DNA from: Phycicoccus sp. M110.8
Lineage (GTDB): Bacteria; Actinomycetota; Actinomycetes; Actinomycetales; Dermatophilaceae
DNA: 64,000 nt
Direction: 5' to 3'
Assembly: GCF_032464895.1 (NCBI RefSeq)
Contig: NZ_JAWDIC010000001.1
Coordinates: 620,001 to 684,000 of the forward strand
Positions 28,825 through 36,519 of the stretch are shown here, one piece after another. Made by a program: the position numbers and the translations under genes. How positions within the stretch are numbered: position 1 is the stretch's first letter; each line of letters opens with the position of its first letter. Under the pieces are notes generated by a model that did no database searches, was not told the origin of the DNA, and was given only the letters and a program-made list of their open reading frames with translations.

Positions 28825-30800
28825 CACACCTCCACATCCACGACTTTTCGCATCCAAAAGATTCCAACCCCGAGCGAAATGACCCCGGCGGTGAGCATGG
28901 CCAGTCCGAGCGGCTTGGTCCACAGCAGCTCCACGTAGGACCGGTTGGTCTGCATCGAGTAGAGGAAGATGCCGATCGGGAGGGCGATGAGGATGTAGGC
29001 CGACAGCTTGCCCTCGGCCGAGAGTGCCTTGACGTGCCGCTGGAGGGCCTCGCGCTCCCGCAGGGTGCCCGCGGTTGTCCGTAGCGTCTCGGCCAAGTTC
29101 CCACCGACCTCGCGCTGGATCCGGATGGCCATCGTCGTCCACCGCATGTTGGCGCTACCGGTTCGGTCGGCCATCCGCTCGAGCGACTCGCTGATGTCGG
29201 CGCCGATCCGGGTCTCGGCCAGAGCGCGTCCGAACTCCTTGGCGGCTGGCTCTGCGGCGTCCTTGGCGACCGCGTCCAGCGCCTGGAGCAGCGAGAAGCC
29301 CGTCGACAGGCTGGAGGCGACGAGGGTGAGCACGTCGGGGAGCTGGGACTCGAACTTCTTGCAGCGCCGCTTGGCCAGGAACCGCAAGACGAAAGCCGGC
29401 ACCACGATGCCCGTACCGACGCCGAGGAGCATCGAAATGATCGTCATGATCGGGCCGCCGCGCAACAAGATCATCACGAGCGCGGTCGAAACGATAACCG
29501 CGACGATCCGCAGGACCCACCATTCCCCAGCACGCAGCGGGAGGTCGGCCTTCTCGATCAGGGCCATCGTCTTGCTCGTGGACTCCCGACCCTGCATTAC
29601 CTTCTCGCCCAGGTTGACGAGGTTGGTAGAGATGTTGGTCGGGGAGCCGACGTTGCCGCTCATGGTGACCGAGGTAGTGGGGTTGACGTACCGCTCGATG
29701 GTCTCGACACGCTTGGAGCGGCCGGACCGCAGCTGCGGTGCCATGAAGGCAATCACCAGCACGAGCAGGCCGAAGAAGATAGCAGCGGCCGCCGCGATGA
29801 TCGTGAAGCCCGACTCGCTCACCGCCGTCAGTCTGGCCGGCGCGGCGCCCTCGTCGAGCGGGACGGGGACAGCCGTGGTCGCAACAGGCGCTGGAGCAGG
29901 CGCCCCGAAGTCGACGGTGGACTGGGCCTCGAACGGGCGCCCACCTGCCACGCCCGTGATCGACACCGGGATGACCGAGGAGAGCCCCGCATCCGGTCGC
30001 ACGGTGAAGCTCACCTGGGAGTCGAGCACCTTGGCCGCAGCCTCGAACGCCGCCTTGACGGCGGCGGTGTTGTTTGCCGCGGCGACACTGCCCCCGCCGG
30101 CCTGGGCGAAGCCGGTCAGGACGGAGTTGTCGCTCTCGGCGGTCTTGAAGGCCACTGCCTCAGCGCGAACTCCGTACTTTCGGAGCGCTGCCGTCGCGGA
30201 GGTCTTGGTCGCCTTGTGGCTGACCGTGTCGCCGCCATCGCTCAGCAGGATGAGGCTGCGGTCGTCGTAGCTCGAGAGCGCCGAGGCAGCGAGGGCGACC
30301 GCGTCGTACAGGGACGTCTCGCCGCGCGACTTGAGCGCATCGACCTCCTTCTGCACCTTGGCGCGGTCCGTCGTCGGGGCGACGTCGACGCCTGCGGTGC
30401 CGGCAAACGAGATCAGCCCCACGGCGACGTCGCGGGGTGCGTCGGCGAGGAAGGCTGCGACGGAGGTCCGGACCGTCGCCATGCCGGCCTGTCCCATGGA
30501 GCCGCTCGTGTCGACCACGAGCATCGTGGCTCGGCGGGACGCCGAGACGGGACGCGTGCTGACCGGGTACGTCTTGCCGCCCACCGTTGCGCGCAGCGAG
30601 CTCGTGTCGATGGTGAGCGCGTCCTGTCCGCCGCGAACACTCAGTACACCAGTGAGGTCGTCGCCCTGGTGGGCGAGCGCGCTCAGGGACGCCGGAGCCG
30701 GTGACTCTGCGGCCACGGACACACTGGCGCCCACGAACGCTCCGAGAAGGACGGCTGCCGCGACAGCAGCACCCATCCGTGCCGCACGGCCAATCTGCAT
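28824..30800 (-). CDS. tadB: VWA-domain/TadB fusion protein
   Basis: 658-residue fusion. After a signal peptide-like segment comes an extracytoplasmic von Willebrand A domain (about 80-270) with a full MIDAS: 'MLVVDTSGSMG', a Thr in 'SRGETSLYDAV' and Asp in 'ILLSDGGD'. A transmembrane segment near 335-355 leads to a TadB GSPII_F domain (about 380-658) with 'LPDVLTLVASSLSTGFSLLQALD' and C-terminal segments. TadB is a pilus platform subunit; the surface VWA half could bind the fibre, another wall protein or a surface. ATG 30800 is chosen for its GAGG site; ATG 30806 and GTG 30812 are alternatives. Such fusions occur in other actinobacteria, so it is probably functional. Confidence 0.88.
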   Translation of the reverse strand: MQIGRAARMGAAVAAAVLLGAFVGASVSVAAESPAPASLSALAHQGDDLTGVLSVRGGQDALTIDTSSLRATVGGKTYPVSTRPVSASRRATMLVVDTSGSMGQAGMATVRTSVAAFLADAPRDVAVGLISFAGTAGVDVAPTTDRAKVQKEVDALKSRGETSLYDAVALAASALSSYDDRSLILLSDGGDTVSHKATKTSATAALRKYGVRAEAVAFKTAESDNSVLTGFAQAGGGSVAAANNTAAVKAAFEAAAKVLDSQVSFTVRPDAGLSSVIPVSITGVAGGRPFEAQSTVDFGAPAPAPVATTAVPVPLDEGAAPARLTAVSESGFTIIAAAAAIFFGLLVLVIAFMAPQLRSGRSKRVETIERYVNPTTSVTMSGNVGSPTNISTNLVNLGEKVMQGRESTSKTMALIEKADLPLRAGEWWVLRIVAVIVSTALVMILLRGGPIMTIISMLLGVGTGIVVPAFVLRFLAKRRCKKFESQLPDVLTLVASSLSTGFSLLQALDAVAKDAAEPAAKEFGRALAETRIGADISESLERMADRTGSANMRWTTMAIRIQREVGGNLAETLRTTAGTLREREALQRHVKALSAEGKLSAYILIALPIGIFLYSMQTNRSYVELLWTKPLGLAMLTAGVISLGVGIFWMRKVVDVEV

Positions 30801-30811
30801 ACGCATCCTCA

Positions 30812-32191
30812 CTAGACGCCTCGGATGAACATGTCGGGCGGGAACTCGATACCGAGGTCCCGGAGCTCGTCCGCGAACTTGGGCCGCAGGCCGGTGCTGA
30901 CAAGGGTCCCGCGGAAGCGCCCCTGCTCGTCACGGCCGGCGGAGTAGTTGAAGGTGAAGATGTCCTGCATCGTGATGATGTCGCCCTCCATGCCGGAGAC
31001 CTCGCTGATGGCGACGATCCGGCGCGAGCCGTCCTTGAGGCGAGCCTGCTGGATGACGAGGTCGACGGCGCCCGCGACCTGCTCGCGGATGGCGCGGACC
31101 GGGAGGTCGACGCCGGCCATGAGCACGAGGGTCTCGAGGCGAGACAGGCTGTCGCGCGGGCTGTTGGCGTGGACGGTGGTGATCGAGCCGTCGTGGCCGG
31201 TGTTCATCGCCTGCAGCATGTCGAGCGCTGCGCCGTCACGGATCTCACCGACGACGATGCGGTCGGGGCGCATACGCAGCGAGTTCTTGACGAGCTCGCG
31301 GATGGGGATCGCGCCCTTGCCCTCGATGTTGGACGGGCGTGACTCCAGGCGCAGGACGTGGTCCTGGCGCAGCTGGAGCTCGGCGGCGTCCTCGATCGTG
31401 ACGATGCGCTCGTCCTCGGGGATGAAGGAGGAGACGACGTTGAGCAGGGTCGTCTTACCCGAACCGGTACCACCGGAGATGATGATGTTCCGGCGTCCTC
31501 GCACGCAAGCATCGAGGAAGTCGCGCCCGCGCTGGGTGAACGTCCCGAAGGCGATCAGGTCGCGGTCCGTGAACGGGTCGGTCGAGAACTTCCGGATCGT
31601 GAGCATGGCGCCGTCGAGGGCGATCGGCGGGATGACCGCGTTGACACGGGAACCGTCGGGAAGGCGGGCGTCCACCAGCGGGCTCGCCTCGTCGACGCGA
31701 CGGCCCACCCGGCCGACGATCTTGTCGATCGTGCGGCGCAGGTGCGCCTCGCTGGCGAACCGCGTCTCGACGGGGTACAGCTTGCCGGCCCGCTCCACGT
31801 AGATGGACTCGGCGCCGTTGACCATGATCTCGGAGATCTCGCTGTCCCGAAGGAGCGGCTCCAGGGGCCCGTGGCCGAGGATCTCGTCGGAGACCTCCTG
31901 CGCGATACGGGTACGGTCCGACAGCGAGAGCGGGGTCTCCTCCTGGTCGATGACCTCCTGCAGCGTGTGCCGCACGCGGGTCTCGAGCTCGTTCTGGTCC
32001 AGGTGCGGGTCGTACAGCTGCGGACCGAGCGAGTCCAGAAGGGCCTGGTGCACGCTCGCCTTGACCGTCGCGAAGGGGTCGACGATGCGGTGGCGCTCGG
32101 GCTGCTGCTGCCCGGCCGTCTTGGCCGCGGTGTCAGGCGTGTTCGGCTGGGCCGCGCGGCGGACGCTGTCGAGGCGGTCGGCGAGGCTCAT
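30812..32191 (-). CDS. cpaF: Tad pilus assembly ATPase CpaF/TadA
   Basis: 459-residue secretion ATPase of the CpaF/TadA family that powers Flp pilus assembly. Walker A is 'IIISGGTGSGKTTLLNVV', the Asp box includes 'IPEDERIVTIEDAAELQL', and the Walker B and His-box regions follow ('RPDRIVVGEIRDGAALDML', 'NTGHDGSITTVHANS'). The N-terminal extension 'LGHGPLEPLLRDSEISEIMV' is typical of CpaF. ATG 32191 overlaps the cpaE stop (TGATG) and has GGAGGT 5 nt upstream. It sits between cpaE and the tadB fusion, as in other Tad loci. Confidence 0.96.
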   Translation of the reverse strand: MSLADRLDSVRRAAQPNTPDTAAKTAGQQQPERHRIVDPFATVKASVHQALLDSLGPQLYDPHLDQNELETRVRHTLQEVIDQEETPLSLSDRTRIAQEVSDEILGHGPLEPLLRDSEISEIMVNGAESIYVERAGKLYPVETRFASEAHLRRTIDKIVGRVGRRVDEASPLVDARLPDGSRVNAVIPPIALDGAMLTIRKFSTDPFTDRDLIAFGTFTQRGRDFLDACVRGRRNIIISGGTGSGKTTLLNVVSSFIPEDERIVTIEDAAELQLRQDHVLRLESRPSNIEGKGAIPIRELVKNSLRMRPDRIVVGEIRDGAALDMLQAMNTGHDGSITTVHANSPRDSLSRLETLVLMAGVDLPVRAIREQVAGAVDLVIQQARLKDGSRRIVAISEVSGMEGDIITMQDIFTFNYSAGRDEQGRFRGTLVSTGLRPKFADELRDLGIEFPPDMFIRGV

Positions 32192-33375
32192 CACTTACCT
32201 CCTCGGCTGAGGCTCCAGCGGCGCTGGGGCCCGGCGTCGACCTTGGCTTCCGCGCGGGTCTCGACAGGTCCGGGGTTGCGCAGGAACTTCTCGGTGAGCT
32301 CCTTGAACGCGACGCTGACGGCGTGGCGCGGCTCGTCGATGACGAGCGGGATGCCCTTGTTCACGGAGGCCGGCACCGCCGGGCTCGTGGGGACCATAAG
32401 GGCGATGTCCTGGCGGATCGCCGTGACGACGTCCTCGGCGCGCAGGCCGACCTTGGCGTCGGAACGGTTGAGCACCACGAGGCGCGAGTCCTTCGGGGTG
32501 CCGAGCAGGTCGAGCGTGTCGAGGCTGAGCCGCAAATTCTTCACCGCGGGGATGTCCAGGGTGGCGATGAGCACGAGCAGGTCGCTGTTGTCGAACGCTG
32601 CGAGCACGTGCTCGGTGAAGGCGGGGGGCGTGTCGATGATGACGAAGTCGTACACCGTCTTGGCAACCCGAAGCAGCTCGCTGATCGTGCTCCCGGGGAT
32701 GCGGTCGGCATCGCTGGGGTCCGACGGCGCCGCAGCGGCGTCGAGCCCGCTGCTGTGGTGCGTCACGACCGAGGCAAGACCCTGCTCGTCGATGTGGCCC
32801 GCCATGCTGACGAGGTCCATGATCGAGGTCGTGGGCAGCATCTGCAGGCTGATAGCCACGTCGCCGAACGCGAGGTCGAGGTCGACGAGGAGCACCTTCG
32901 AGCCGGAGGTGGCCAAGTAGGCGGCGATGTTGGTGGAGAAAGTGGTCTTGCCGACCCCTCCCTTGGCGGAGAAGACGGTGATGACCTTCCCCTCCCGGCT
33001 CGCGTCAGACGTCGTGTGGCCGGCGACCTTCTGGGAGATCTCGCGGCTGCGCCGGGCAGCGTCAGCCAGCGAGGTCAGGTCGTCGGCCTGGACGACCTCA
33101 CGGACACCTGCCCGCAGCGACTGCGCCAGCACCGTCACGTCGACGCGGCGACGGGTGAGGATGACGCCGACCTCCGGCCGCTGCACGCGGACACCCTCGG
33201 AGAAATCACACGCCGAGGCGAGATCGACGTCCGGGCCGATGATGACCAGGAACTCACTCGAGTCTGCCTCGAGCGCACGGCCCAGAGCTGCGGGCGAGTC
33301 GTGCCGGGTGACCCCACCCAGCGCGACTTGGAATCGCTCGACGGCGCCGGGGTCGGCGTCCCAAAGGAGGGTCAC
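32191..33375 (-). CDS. cpaE: Tad pilus localisation ATPase CpaE/TadZ
   Basis: 394-residue MinD/ParA-like ATPase with an N-terminal receiver-like domain (about 1-125, 'SEFLVIIGPDVDLASA') and a C-terminal ATPase domain. The deviant Walker A is intact ('ITVFSAKGGVGKTTFSTNIA'), followed by 'VLLVDLDLAFGDVAISL' and 'VIIDTPPAF'. CpaE/TadZ places the Tad machine in the cell. Contrast the orphan CpaE-like protein at 10083-11342, whose P-loop is altered. The GTG start overlaps the cpaB stop by 4 nt. Confidence 0.95.
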   Translation of the reverse strand: MTLLWDADPGAVERFQVALGGVTRHDSPAALGRALEADSSEFLVIIGPDVDLASACDFSEGVRVQRPEVGVILTRRRVDVTVLAQSLRAGVREVVQADDLTSLADAARRSREISQKVAGHTTSDASREGKVITVFSAKGGVGKTTFSTNIAAYLATSGSKVLLVDLDLAFGDVAISLQMLPTTSIMDLVSMAGHIDEQGLASVVTHHSSGLDAAAAPSDPSDADRIPGSTISELLRVAKTVYDFVIIDTPPAFTEHVLAAFDNSDLLVLIATLDIPAVKNLRLSLDTLDLLGTPKDSRLVVLNRSDAKVGLRAEDVVTAIRQDIALMVPTSPAVPASVNKGIPLVIDEPRHAVSVAFKELTEKFLRNPGPVETRAEAKVDAGPQRRWSLSRGGK

Positions 33376-34187
33376 TTGCCCAGACCCGTCAGATCGACGA
33401 GGTTGAGGTCGTCCGCACGCTTGACCTGGCCCATCTTCAGGTCCGCGCTGCGCAGACCGGCGTACAGGCTGCCCTTCTGGATGGCGTGGACCAGCTTCGT
33501 GGAGTCCGCCGGGGTCACGGCCACGGTCACGAGGAAAGCGGCCTCCCCAGTGGCCGGCGTCGCGGCCTTGGGGTTTTCGCCGTCGGCGACCGTGGCGGTG
33601 TTGCTCTGCCCCGGGTTGAGCGCGGAGCCGCCCATGCCGATGACCAGCACGTCGTCCATCAGCAGGCTCGTGCCGCTGATGCCGGCGTCATTGATGGCCT
33701 TCGACTTCGCATCGGCCCCGATCGACTTGATGTTGTACGTGTCGAAGATCGCGATGTGGCTGCCGGGCGTCACGAACGAGCCCACTCGCGCGGGGTCGCT
33801 CAGCGAGACCGAGATCGCGATCATGCCCTGCGGTACCTCGATGGCCTTGGTGCCGGTCGGCGTGGTGCCGAAACGGGCCGACTGGATGTACTCACCCGGT
33901 GCGATGTCGGCGACGGCGAGCAGGTTGCCGTTGACCTCGTTGACATCCGTCAGGACACCCTCTGGGGCGGCCTTCTTGGCCACCTGGGTGCGCACGATGA
34001 GCCCGGAGCGCACTGCGTCCTTGAGCGTCGTCGAGGCCGGCACGAGCGCCTTGGAGACGTAGACGGTTGTCGGTTGGTTGGCGGCCACGGCCCGGCTGTC
34101 GGCGCCACGGGCATACAGGAGCACTGCCGCGACGCCGACGAGGGCGATCAGGGCGGCGGCGAAGATGGCGATGACTCGACGTCCCAT
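33372..34187 (-). CDS. cpaB: Flp pilus assembly protein CpaB/RcpC
   Basis: 271-residue membrane-anchored SAF-domain protein. One N-terminal transmembrane segment ('VIAIFAAALIALVGVAAVLLY') precedes the SAF domain opening 'TTVYVSKALVPASTTLKDAV' and a C-terminal RcpC-like region to 'LVTVAVTPADSTKLVHAIQKG'. In Gram-negative bacteria CpaB works with the outer-membrane secretin; with no outer membrane here it probably spans part of the wall. ATG 34187 has only a weak purine stretch upstream. It lies 15 nt after the TadG-like gene. Confidence 0.9.
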   Translation of the reverse strand: MGRRVIAIFAAALIALVGVAAVLLYARGADSRAVAANQPTTVYVSKALVPASTTLKDAVRSGLIVRTQVAKKAAPEGVLTDVNEVNGNLLAVADIAPGEYIQSARFGTTPTGTKAIEVPQGMIAISVSLSDPARVGSFVTPGSHIAIFDTYNIKSIGADAKSKAINDAGISGTSLLMDDVLVIGMGGSALNPGQSNTATVADGENPKAATPATGEAAFLVTVAVTPADSTKLVHAIQKGSLYAGLRSADLKMGQVKRADDLNLVDLTGLGK

Positions 34188-34202
34188 GGGAGTTCCGATT
34201 CC

Positions 34203-35438
34203 TTAACCGAGTTGAGCGACCGAGGTGAGCCCGTAGTTGGGCGCACCCGGCGTGGGGTTGATGAGGCTGGCCATGTCGGAGGCGCTGATGAGGTCCTTGA
34301 GGAACCAGCCCTCGATGCATCGATCACCGCCGGTGCACGGCAGGCCACCGCCGACGATGGACGACTGCGGGGTGCTGGAGAAGTACCAGCCGGTGAGGTA
34401 GAAGGCTGCATAGCCCGACACGTGGTAGTAGAGGTTGCTTCCGCTCCCGGAGTTGCAGTCCGTGGCGGCTGTGATGGTCGTCGGCGCGGCGGTCATGCAG
34501 TCGAACACCGGCAGATAGACGACCGTGCCGAGCAGGCCGGCGAAGCTCGTGGAGGGGCACGGCGTGGAGTTGCCCGGCTGACCGTGGTACCAGGCGCCGT
34601 TGGTGGTCGACACGCTGCACACGGTGTTGGTGTCCAGCTGGGAGAACCCGCCGGGGGCGACGTGGCCGTTCCAGGTCGAGCAGGTGCTCGGGCTGCCCTT
34701 GGTGTAGATCGTCCGCTGCCAGCTGGTCTGCCAGGGGTTGGTGCCGCCGTAGCCGTAGGAGTTGATCGAGTAGTCCGGGGCCGGCGGGTAGGTGGCGCTG
34801 CCGGGTGTGCCGGTGTAGCCGGTGGCCGCCGTCCAGTCGCAGTACGAGACCGTGATGGGCAGGACGTTCAAGTTGGCCGGGTTGACGCCGCCCCAACCGG
34901 CGCGCGAGCAGGCGCGCACGGAGTTCGTGGCGGCGTTGCGGTTGGCGATCCGGGCGAAGCGGTTGATCAGCGTGCTTGAGCCGGTGCTCGTCCTGGTCAG
35001 CGTCCGGACCTCGACGTACGGCAGGTTCGCGGCCGCCGTCGGGATCGTCGGGCAGTCCGTCAGCCCGGGACTGGCCGGCGCGGTACACAGGGTCAGGCCG
35101 GGCGAGGAGGCGCGCGCTGCGGCGCTGCCGCAGATGGATGTGACGGTGGCCATGTTGTCGTTGGCGTTGGAGTTCGCCATCGTGGCCACGGGCCCGCTAG
35201 TGATGCTCGGGGGGCACAGCGACGGCTTCTCGGCGCAGGTCTGTGCGGCGGTGAAGGCCGCGGCGTCGGCGCCGTTCTGGAGCTGACGTCGCTCCGACAG
35301 CAGGTTGCCCACGTCAACGCTGAGGGCGGCCGCGGCGAAGAGCACCGGCACGAGCAGGATGATGGTGAGGACGGCGGTGGCGCCGCGCTCGGGAGCCGAC
35401 GCCAGCCGGCGCCGCATTCCGCGGCGCGAGAAGGTCAT
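34203..35438 (-). CDS. TadE/TadG-like pseudopilin with large extracellular domain
   Basis: 411-residue protein with the Tad N-terminal motif 'ERGATAVLTIILLVPVLF' (a pilin-like hydrophobic helix preceded by Arg-Gly) and 'LQNGADAAAFTAAQ', typical of the putative Flp assembly TadG family. The rest is a Ser/Thr/Tyr/Gly-rich extracytoplasmic domain with about ten Cys, so disulfides are likely. It may be a tip adhesin or minor pilin. ATG 35438 forms an ATGA overlap with the tadE stop; a second in-frame ATG lies 6 nt upstream. The Thr/Ser-rich character makes it a candidate glycoprotein, given the GT-C-like genes next door. Confidence 0.82.
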   Translation of the reverse strand: MTFSRRGMRRRLASAPERGATAVLTIILLVPVLFAAAALSVDVGNLLSERRQLQNGADAAAFTAAQTCAEKPSLCPPSITSGPVATMANSNANDNMATVTSICGSAAARASSPGLTLCTAPASPGLTDCPTIPTAAANLPYVEVRTLTRTSTGSSTLINRFARIANRNAATNSVRACSRAGWGGVNPANLNVLPITVSYCDWTAATGYTGTPGSATYPPAPDYSINSYGYGGTNPWQTSWQRTIYTKGSPSTCSTWNGHVAPGGFSQLDTNTVCSVSTTNGAWYHGQPGNSTPCPSTSFAGLLGTVVYLPVFDCMTAAPTTITAATDCNSGSGSNLYYHVSGYAAFYLTGWYFSSTPQSSIVGGGLPCTGGDRCIEGWFLKDLISASDMASLINPTPGAPNYGLTSVAQLG

Positions 35439-35842
35439 GAACATGTCATCGTCGCCGTTCCCCTGAGTGCCGGCACAGGGAGGCCGGGCACGAAACGAAG
35501 GACCGTGTAGCTGTACGCGGTGGTCGGGGTCACTGTGACCGTGACGGTCGACCCCGAGGTGGAGCAGTACCATGCGGTCGCGGTGGAGGACACCCCGAGC
35601 GGGCTGGCCGACTGGACGATCCGGCTCTGGATCTGCGACTGGCTCCAGCCCGAGGCGCTGTTCGCCACGACCTGGCGTACGCCGTCGCGCGCCGCGTTCG
35701 TCAGCTGGATCTGCTGGCGGTACATGTTGCCGAAGTCGAGGACTGCGCCGACGAGCATTAGTAGCACTGGCAGGACGAGGGCGAACTCGACCGCGGCAGC
35801 ACCCCGCTCGCGTCGACGCATGCACCTGAGCACTCTGGTCAC
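35435..35842 (-). CDS. tadE: TadE-family minor pseudopilin
   Basis: 135-residue TadE-like protein. The prepilin-type junction is 'RERGAAAVEFALVLPVLLML', with Gly before the cleavage site, Glu at +5 and a hydrophobic helix, followed by the TadE-conserved 'FGNMYRQQIQLTNAARDGVR'. A beta-rich C terminus with Cys follows. It is thought to be a minor pilin processed by a TadV-like peptidase. The GTG start overlaps the flp stop by 4 nt, and its stop overlaps the TadG-like start, so this part of the operon is fully coupled. Confidence 0.9.
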   Translation of the reverse strand: MTRVLRCMRRRERGAAAVEFALVLPVLLMLVGAVLDFGNMYRQQIQLTNAARDGVRQVVANSASGWSQSQIQSRIVQSASPLGVSSTATAWYCSTSGSTVTVTVTPTTAYSYTVLRFVPGLPVPALRGTATMTCS

Positions 35843-36081
35843 AGCGCGCTCGCCGGCACCTGGAAGAGCTGGATGAGGTTCTGGCCGAAGATCGTGACGC
35901 TGCCGACGATCACGACGGCGATCAGGCTCGCCATGATCGCGTACTCGACAGCGGTGGCTCCGTGGTCGCCTCGGCGGGTGCCGAGGCGACCACGGAGACC
36001 GCGTAGGGGGAGGGGCTGGAGAGAAGTACCGGTACCTCGCACGTCGCGGACGACGTGTGCGGTGCGGATGGACTTGCTCAT
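35839..36081 (-). CDS. flp: Flp-type pilin with long leader
   Basis: 80-residue Flp pilin. The processing motif is 'HGATAVEYAIMAS' with Gly41 and Glu46, so the mature pilin would be 39 residues, exactly the size predicted for the second pilin. The 41-residue leader is unusually long and Arg/Gly-rich, whereas the other pilin has 17. ATG 36081 follows GAGGAGAGG. A shorter start inside the leader is not supported by a ribosome binding site. It is probably a minor or alternative pilin, since it is coupled to tadE while the next gene stands slightly apart. Confidence 0.88.
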   Translation of the reverse strand: MSKSIRTAHVVRDVRGTGTSLQPLPLRGLRGRLGTRRGDHGATAVEYAIMASLIAVVIVGSVTIFGQNLIQLFQVPASAL

Positions 36082-36178
36082 GGCCTCTCCTCAGTACGTG
36101 GCGTCCGACCCGTCGGTGCCATTGGTGGATCTCTGGTGCACAGTGCGACCGGCTGCGCCGGTCACTCCCGGGTGTGGG

Positions 36179-36349
36179 TCAGACCGAGCTGCCGACGTTG
36201 GTGAAGAGGGTGTTGAGGTTGGTACCGAGGGTGGCGACGGCAGCGATGATCACGATGGCGATGAGGGCGACCATGAGGCCGTACTCGACGGCGGTGGCGC
36301 CGTCCTCACGGGTGAGGCGGGTCTGCAGCTTGGCGACGAACTTGGTCAT
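36179..36349 (-). CDS. flp: Flp-type major pilin
   Basis: 56-residue Flp pilin with leader 'MTKFVAKLQTRLTREDG' (17 residues), cleavage motif 'GATAVEYGLMVALIAIVII' (Gly17, Glu22) and a 39-residue mature peptide ending 'NTLFTNVGSSV'. Flp pilins polymerise into the Tad fibre. It is the first gene of the operon and is separated by 97 nt from the next, so it may be expressed at a higher level, as expected for the major subunit. ATG 36349 has AAGGA 9 nt upstream. The two pilins share ATAVEY and most of the helix pattern. Confidence 0.92.
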   Translation of the reverse strand: MTKFVAKLQTRLTREDGATAVEYGLMVALIAIVIIAAVATLGTNLNTLFTNVGSSV

Positions 36350-36382
36350 GTCTGTGAGTCCTTTCGAGACCGACAAGGGTGG

Positions 36383-36445
36383 GCAGACGGGTGTCTGCGG
36401 GAGAAAGACTCCCAACGCGCCACCTGCCTGCGAATCCCCTGTCAA
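36383..36445 (-). promoter_or_regulatory. Leader hairpin and -35-like TTGACA upstream of flp
   Basis: On the minus strand a perfect TTGACA occurs at 36440-36445, but no TANNNT follows at 16-19 nt, so an activator may be needed. Between it and the gene, GCAGAC-ACCC-GTCTGC (36383-36398) can form a 6-bp hairpin in the leader. Both features are inferred from pattern. Confidence 0.35.
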
Positions 36446-36519
36446 GCCACTCCGGACTGGACCTTTGCATCGCGGAGATCGGACGAACGGGTGATGGACC
36501 GCGCGGTGGGTTGTCCGCC

